Below, in pieces: positions 61,981 to 64,000 of a stretch of 64,000 nt of DNA. Positions within the stretch are counted from its first letter, which is position 1. Each line of letters begins with the position of its first letter. This DNA is from Megalobrama amblycephala. Taxonomy: Eukaryota; Chordata; Actinopteri; Cypriniformes; Xenocyprididae. The position numbers and the translations under genes were made by a program. The stretch is from assembly GCF_018812025.1 (NCBI RefSeq), contig NC_063054.1, forward strand, positions 10,344,082 to 10,408,081, read 5' to 3'. The notes under the pieces are model-generated. The model was not told where the DNA came from and ran no database searches. It worked only from the letters and a program-made list of their open reading frames with translations.

Positions 61981-63139
61981 TAATTATCATTTATGTTTTG
62001 GTTTACCTGCCAAATTTTATATTTGTATTGCCATTTTATATTTATATTGCCAAGTTTATATATATGTAATATATAATATACTGTATAGAGTTTTTTATAA
62101 AATATAATATTATGTTTTTTATTTATTTAATTGTATTTATTCATTATTTATTTATGTGTTACCTGCCAAAGCTCCTGACACGGTACCCTTGCCTTGGCAG
62201 TTCAACACTCGGACACTGTTCACGCTGGCACCTCGAGCTACACCCGAGTCCCGTCCACTGACCACTCCCGCTATGTGCGTCCCATGACTGTCACACTGAC
62301 TAGCCTGTGGGTGATGGACATATGCTTCTCGTTAGCACTAAAAAATGTCATAAAACATTTAATTACATTCACCAACCTGTCTGTGAACTCTGACCCCATC
62401 CTCCTCTGGCACACTGTTGAAGTCCGTCACCATAACCCTGTCCTCAATCTCACGATGAGTCACCTGAACGCTTGTGTCTAAGAGATACACTCCCACCTTT
62501 GCGCCATCATCTGCATAAACACAAGCATGACGGCTCAACAGACCATAAATGGCAAAACACATGAAGAACAGGGATTGAAGATTGAAGATTAAACATTTTA
62601 TTACCCTAAAAAGCATTTACAAAGCATTTAAAGAGAGAGAGGAGACTTTAGCTCACTAAGTGGTGAGTATTTTCCAGGCTCGTGTTTGTTTTGAAGGATG
62701 CGCTGCAGGTTCCATGGGATGCTCTGGGCAAAGATGGAGGAATCCTCTTCAATGTATTCCACATGGGGCAGCTTTACTGCCTGCCAAAAACACATGCAAT
62801 GGAACGAAAAAGACACAATAACTGAAGAATTATTTTAATTCCAGTTCAAGTTTTTTTTTTTTTTTCAGTCCATAATACAGCTCAAACTTTCTAAAATATA
62901 AAATATGAAACTGAGAGCATTATTGTGCAATAATGTCTGTTAATTACCATGTGAAGAACATCGCTGCTCATTTTCACCAGAAACCCATGGAAGGCCCCAG
63001 AATAAGTCTGAAGTATTTCTATCAGGTATCCGCGTTTTGCGGCTTTTGCGCGGAGTCTGCGCACGGTGCGATCCACCTGGTTCACGTGCGTCCCGTTCCG
63101 CATCACCACTATATACTGACCCGGCATGCGCCACGCGTC
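54805..63139 (-). CDS. pcsk9: PCSK9, proprotein convertase subtilisin/kexin 9, exons 2-12
   Basis: Secreted, self-cleaving subtilase that binds the LDL receptor EGF-A domain and directs the receptor to lysosomes. Eleven exons give 607 residues and a stop; exon 1 with the signal peptide is off the right edge. The first window residue aligns with human residue 70. Order: prodomain; autocleavage at FAQ/SIPW (residues 83/84); catalytic Asp117 (LLDTS), His157 (CDSHGTH), oxyanion Asn248 (AAAGNYNDD) and Ser317 (SGTSQAAA), with the same Asp-His and His-Ser spacing as human. The C-terminal domain has 18 cysteines, enough for the nine disulfides of the three modules. LDL-receptor contact residues equivalent to human R194, D238, D374, T377 and F379 are kept. 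It is about 16 residues shorter than human, and looks intact. Confidence 0.97.
55155..55626. mobile_element. Foldback MITE, AAAGKGATAGTTCACCC family, degraded left end
   Basis: The right end TTTTGGGGTGAACTATCACTTT is clear. Arms pair ('taagactttggttcatctttgg' with 'aagatgaacaaaagtcttat'). It sits in PCSK9 intron 11 and abuts the next MITE. Confidence 0.7.
55626..56900. mobile_element. AAAGGGTTAGTTCACCC MITE enclosing two nested MITEs
   Basis: Left AAAGGGTTAGTTCACCCAAA and right TTTGGGTGAACTAACCCTTT enclose 1.2 kb. Members of this subfamily (see 32953) are about 0.7 kb; the excess is the insertion at 55858-56795. Confidence 0.85.
55858..56795. mobile_element. TACACTACC-family MITE with a second copy inside
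   Basis: TACACTACCGCTCAAACGTTT and the inverse AAACTTTTGAGCGGTAGTGTA are the outer ends. A second terminus TACACTACCGTTCAAAAGTTT at 56262 starts another copy in the same element, so two insertions are stacked. Confidence 0.8.
57035..57207 (-). CDS. pcsk9: PCSK9 exon 11, Cys-rich module 2
   Basis: 58 codons. A run of six Ser after the first Cys is unlike human; then [17 protein letters not shown] and LECHLKEHD. Not visible as a long ORF. Acceptor ccctgcag, donor GTGACT. Confidence 0.94.
57208..58077 (-). other. PCSK9 intron 10
   Basis: 'caaaacgcga(t/c)aaacgcca' occurs at 57414 and 57558. Otherwise unremarkable; no gene seen. Confidence 0.45.
58078..58240 (-). CDS. pcsk9: PCSK9 exon 10, Cys-rich modules 1-2
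   Basis: Contains [19 protein letters not shown] and [10 protein letters not shown]; phase 1 end. Acceptor ttctgacag, donor GTGACA. Confidence 0.96.
58372..58520 (-). CDS. pcsk9: PCSK9 exon 9, Cys-rich module 1
   Basis: 50 codons with [23 protein letters not shown] and [10 protein letters not shown], matching the human CHRD module 1. Acceptor tctcacag; the donor GTCATT is poor but the join to exon 10 fits the human protein. Confidence 0.95.
58781..59520. repeat. Tandem repeat of 160-220 bp units in PCSK9 intron 8
   Basis: Four copies begin near 58789, 58951, 59169 and 59329 with 'tgttacgtgattaaagtcacta' (diverged in the first) and contain 'taaataaaccagtaaaaca'. Unit length differs because each carries an (ATATT)n tract of different size; the longest is at about 59058-59134. 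Confidence 0.9.
59058..59134. repeat. (ATATT)n pentanucleotide microsatellite
   Basis: About 15 pentamer copies inside the second unit of the intron 8 tandem repeat. Confidence 0.9.
59757..59933 (-). CDS. pcsk9: PCSK9 exon 8, end of the catalytic domain and hinge
   Basis: 59 codons with [18 protein letters not shown] and [16 protein letters not shown], the last helices and the hinge to the Cys-rich domain. Acceptor tgttttcag, donor GTCAGA. Confidence 0.96.
60045..60228 (-). CDS. pcsk9: PCSK9 exon 7, catalytic Ser and LDLR-binding strand
   Basis: Contains [18 protein letters not shown], which aligns with human 367-379 including D374, T377 and F379, then [11 protein letters not shown] with the nucleophilic Ser. 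Acceptor gctgcag, donor GTTAGC; ends in phase 1. Confidence 0.97.
60323..60519 (-). CDS. pcsk9: PCSK9 exon 6, oxyanion Asn
   Basis: 66 codons with [18 protein letters not shown] and [16 protein letters not shown]; the Asn of AAGN is the oxyanion-hole residue (human N317). Acceptor tgttacag, donor GTACCG. Confidence 0.97.
60656..60732. repeat. (TA)n microsatellite
   Basis: About 38 TA units. Confidence 0.95.
61077..61142. repeat. (TA)n microsatellite
   Basis: About 32 TA units. Confidence 0.95.
61485..61800. repeat. Cluster of overlapping AT palindromes
   Basis: Arms such as 'tattaataaaaacatataatcatata' and 'tatgattatatgtttttattaat' flank (TA)n centres near 61530 and 61660. The arms recur, so the block is several overlapping hairpins. 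Confidence 0.85.
61879..61978. repeat. (GTAT)n, (GTAC)n and (GT)n compound microsatellite
   Basis: Tetramers GTAT then GTAC pass into about 26 GT units. It creates spurious Tyr/Val/Cys-rich ORFs. Confidence 0.95.
62163..62304 (-). CDS. pcsk9: PCSK9 exon 5, catalytic His
   Basis: Starts [19 protein letters not shown], giving the triad His and the Asp aligned with human D238. Ends in phase 1. Acceptor cacccacag, donor GTAACA. Confidence 0.97.
62377..62510 (-). CDS. pcsk9: PCSK9 exon 4, catalytic Asp
   Basis: 45 codons with [18 protein letters not shown]; the Asp of LLDTS is the first triad residue, and the Arg of THRE aligns with LDLR-contact R194. Acceptor ttatgcag; donor GTTGGT is weak. Confidence 0.97.
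62657..62780 (-). CDS. pcsk9: PCSK9 exon 3, autocleavage site
   Basis: Reads [17 protein letters not shown] then SIPWNLQRI; cleavage after the Gln releases the prodomain, which stays bound. Acceptor ttttggcag, donor GTGAGC; ends in phase 1. Confidence 0.97.
62948..63139 (-). CDS. pcsk9: PCSK9 exon 2, prodomain
   Basis: 64 codons starting [13 protein letters not shown], with [16 protein letters not shown] and [11 protein letters not shown], the inhibitor-type prodomain fold. Acceptor tacgcacag, donor GTAATT, phase 0 at both ends. Confidence 0.97.
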
Positions 63140-64000
63140 CTGTGCGTAAAGCACACAAAGTATTTGATTCAGTAAGCTTAATATATATAAAATCATCATT
63201 TATTGGATACTGTCAATAGGGAGGTGGCTGTCCTGAACCCTAACCCATACATTTCAACCTGTGAAAATATTGAAATACTTTTTGCAATTTTTTCCATTGT
63301 TGTTTTTAAAAATATATTTTGGATTTTTTTAAAGAAGTGAAGTTAAAAAATATATATATTTATTTTATATTTTATTTTTAAATCATGAAAAATGTGTCCC
63401 GCATTTTCATGTCACTACTGAAACAGTGTATGTTTTAATCCATTGGCTGAGACTGATTTTATCCACACTAATACATTTTTGATCAGGAAATATTCCTGTG
63501 TCCCTCTCTCTCATAGTAGATAGAGTCCATCATTTTGAGTTAAATGTGTTCAAATGTCTGAATGTAACTCTGTGTGTAACTTTAAGGAACGTCACTACTA
63601 AACACCTTTTTTTCTGCAATTAAGCAAACTTTTTTGGGAGTTATTCCATAAAATTTAGTTGTTATGTGTGTACAGCTGTTCAGAACTGTGCAAGGTAACC
63701 ATGTGCTGATTATCATCTCTGAGCTAGGCTCAAAGGTATCTAAAATTGTCACTACCGAAACAGTCATGACTAAAACATGTCATCATTGTGCTTGTAGTGA
63801 CAAAAGGGAACACAATCATTTCTTTGGGGGAAAATTAACTAAATTTTAGAACAGTTATTAAAATCATCAATGTTTTAATATGTTTTAGTGGTGTTTTAGC
63901 ATGCCAGTTAAAATTCTGTAATGTGATGTGGTCGCTACATTACTTTCACTATCGCAAATGTGCAGTCACGACCGAAACATGGGATGTTTTGTCAAAAATA
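63140..64000 (-). other. PCSK9 intron 1, partial
   Basis: Nothing coding was found upstream of exon 2. 'gtcactac(t/c)gaaacagt' and related phrases recur at 63412, 63748 and 63970, an undefined repeat. Exon 1 and the promoter are beyond the right edge. Confidence 0.6.

Larger units (their letters stand above)
60520..62162 (-). other. PCSK9 intron 5: AT-rich palindromes and microsatellites
   Basis: 1.6 kb of near-pure low complexity: (TA)n at 60656-60732 and 61077-61142, AT palindromes at 61485-61800, (GTAT)n, (ACGT)n and (GT)n at 61879-61978. Scraps of text such as 'tttggtttacctgccaaa' recur (61190, 61997, 62158), the last being the exon 5 donor itself. Confidence 0.7.

Noticed and set aside
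61721..62107. ORFs rich in Thr/His, Tyr/Ile or Val/Cys
   Set aside because: Pure products of (GT)n, (TA)n and (GTAT)n microsatellites in PCSK9 intron 5.
1..64000. tRNA, rRNA or tRNA-derived SINE
   Set aside because: No A/B box pair with a cloverleaf, and no DANA-like SINE head, was recognised by eye. A tRNAscan or repeat-library run would settle this.

Overview
The window is vertebrate genomic DNA, almost certainly from a teleost of the carp family. Two protein-coding genes are read exon by exon with GT-AG splice sites, and the introns are packed with short foldback DNA transposons whose termini are typical of cyprinid genomes (families ending AAAGGGATAGTTCACCCAAA and TACACTACCATTCAAAAGTTT, plus hAT and Tc1 copies). 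The zebrafish SINE DANA was not seen, so a non-Danio cyprinid is likely; that last point is inference.

Bases 809-50313 on the plus strand hold the 3' three quarters of USP24, a very large ubiquitin-specific protease. I assembled 51 consecutive coding exons (w1 to w51), 6012 nt, 2003 residues plus stop. All exon phases join without a gap or frameshift. The 5' exons lie off the left edge. The USP catalytic core is encoded by exons w27-w35, with Cys, His and Asp boxes intact. One intron (after w48) uses a GC donor. The 3' UTR runs from 50314 towards about 54085 and carries a long tandem repeat.

Bases 54805-63139 on the minus strand hold exons 2 to 12 of PCSK9, the proprotein convertase that sends the LDL receptor for lysosomal degradation. 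They encode 607 residues: most of the prodomain, the whole subtilisin-like catalytic domain and the Cys-rich C-terminal domain. Exon 1, with the signal peptide, is off the right edge. USP24 and PCSK9 are tail to tail, as in human chromosome 1p32, so this is a conserved convergent gene pair. No operon-like cooperation is implied; the two are simply neighbours.

The introns explain most of the length. Intron w26-w27 is dominated by a 3.6 kb MITE whose interior has grown into a minisatellite of 18 and 21 bp units, itself split by a hAT MITE with a clean 8 bp target duplication. Intron w39-w40 has a TTAA-flanked (piggyBac-like) element and a decayed Tc1 element; intron w44-w45 has a second Tc1 whose transposase is broken by one stop codon; intron w40-w41 has a THAP-domain transposon relic with two MITEs nested in it. 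Several further hAT-type elements retain 8 bp target-site duplications. PCSK9 introns 5 and 8 hold AT-rich palindromes and tandem repeats. I found no tRNA, rRNA, CRISPR array or further host gene.
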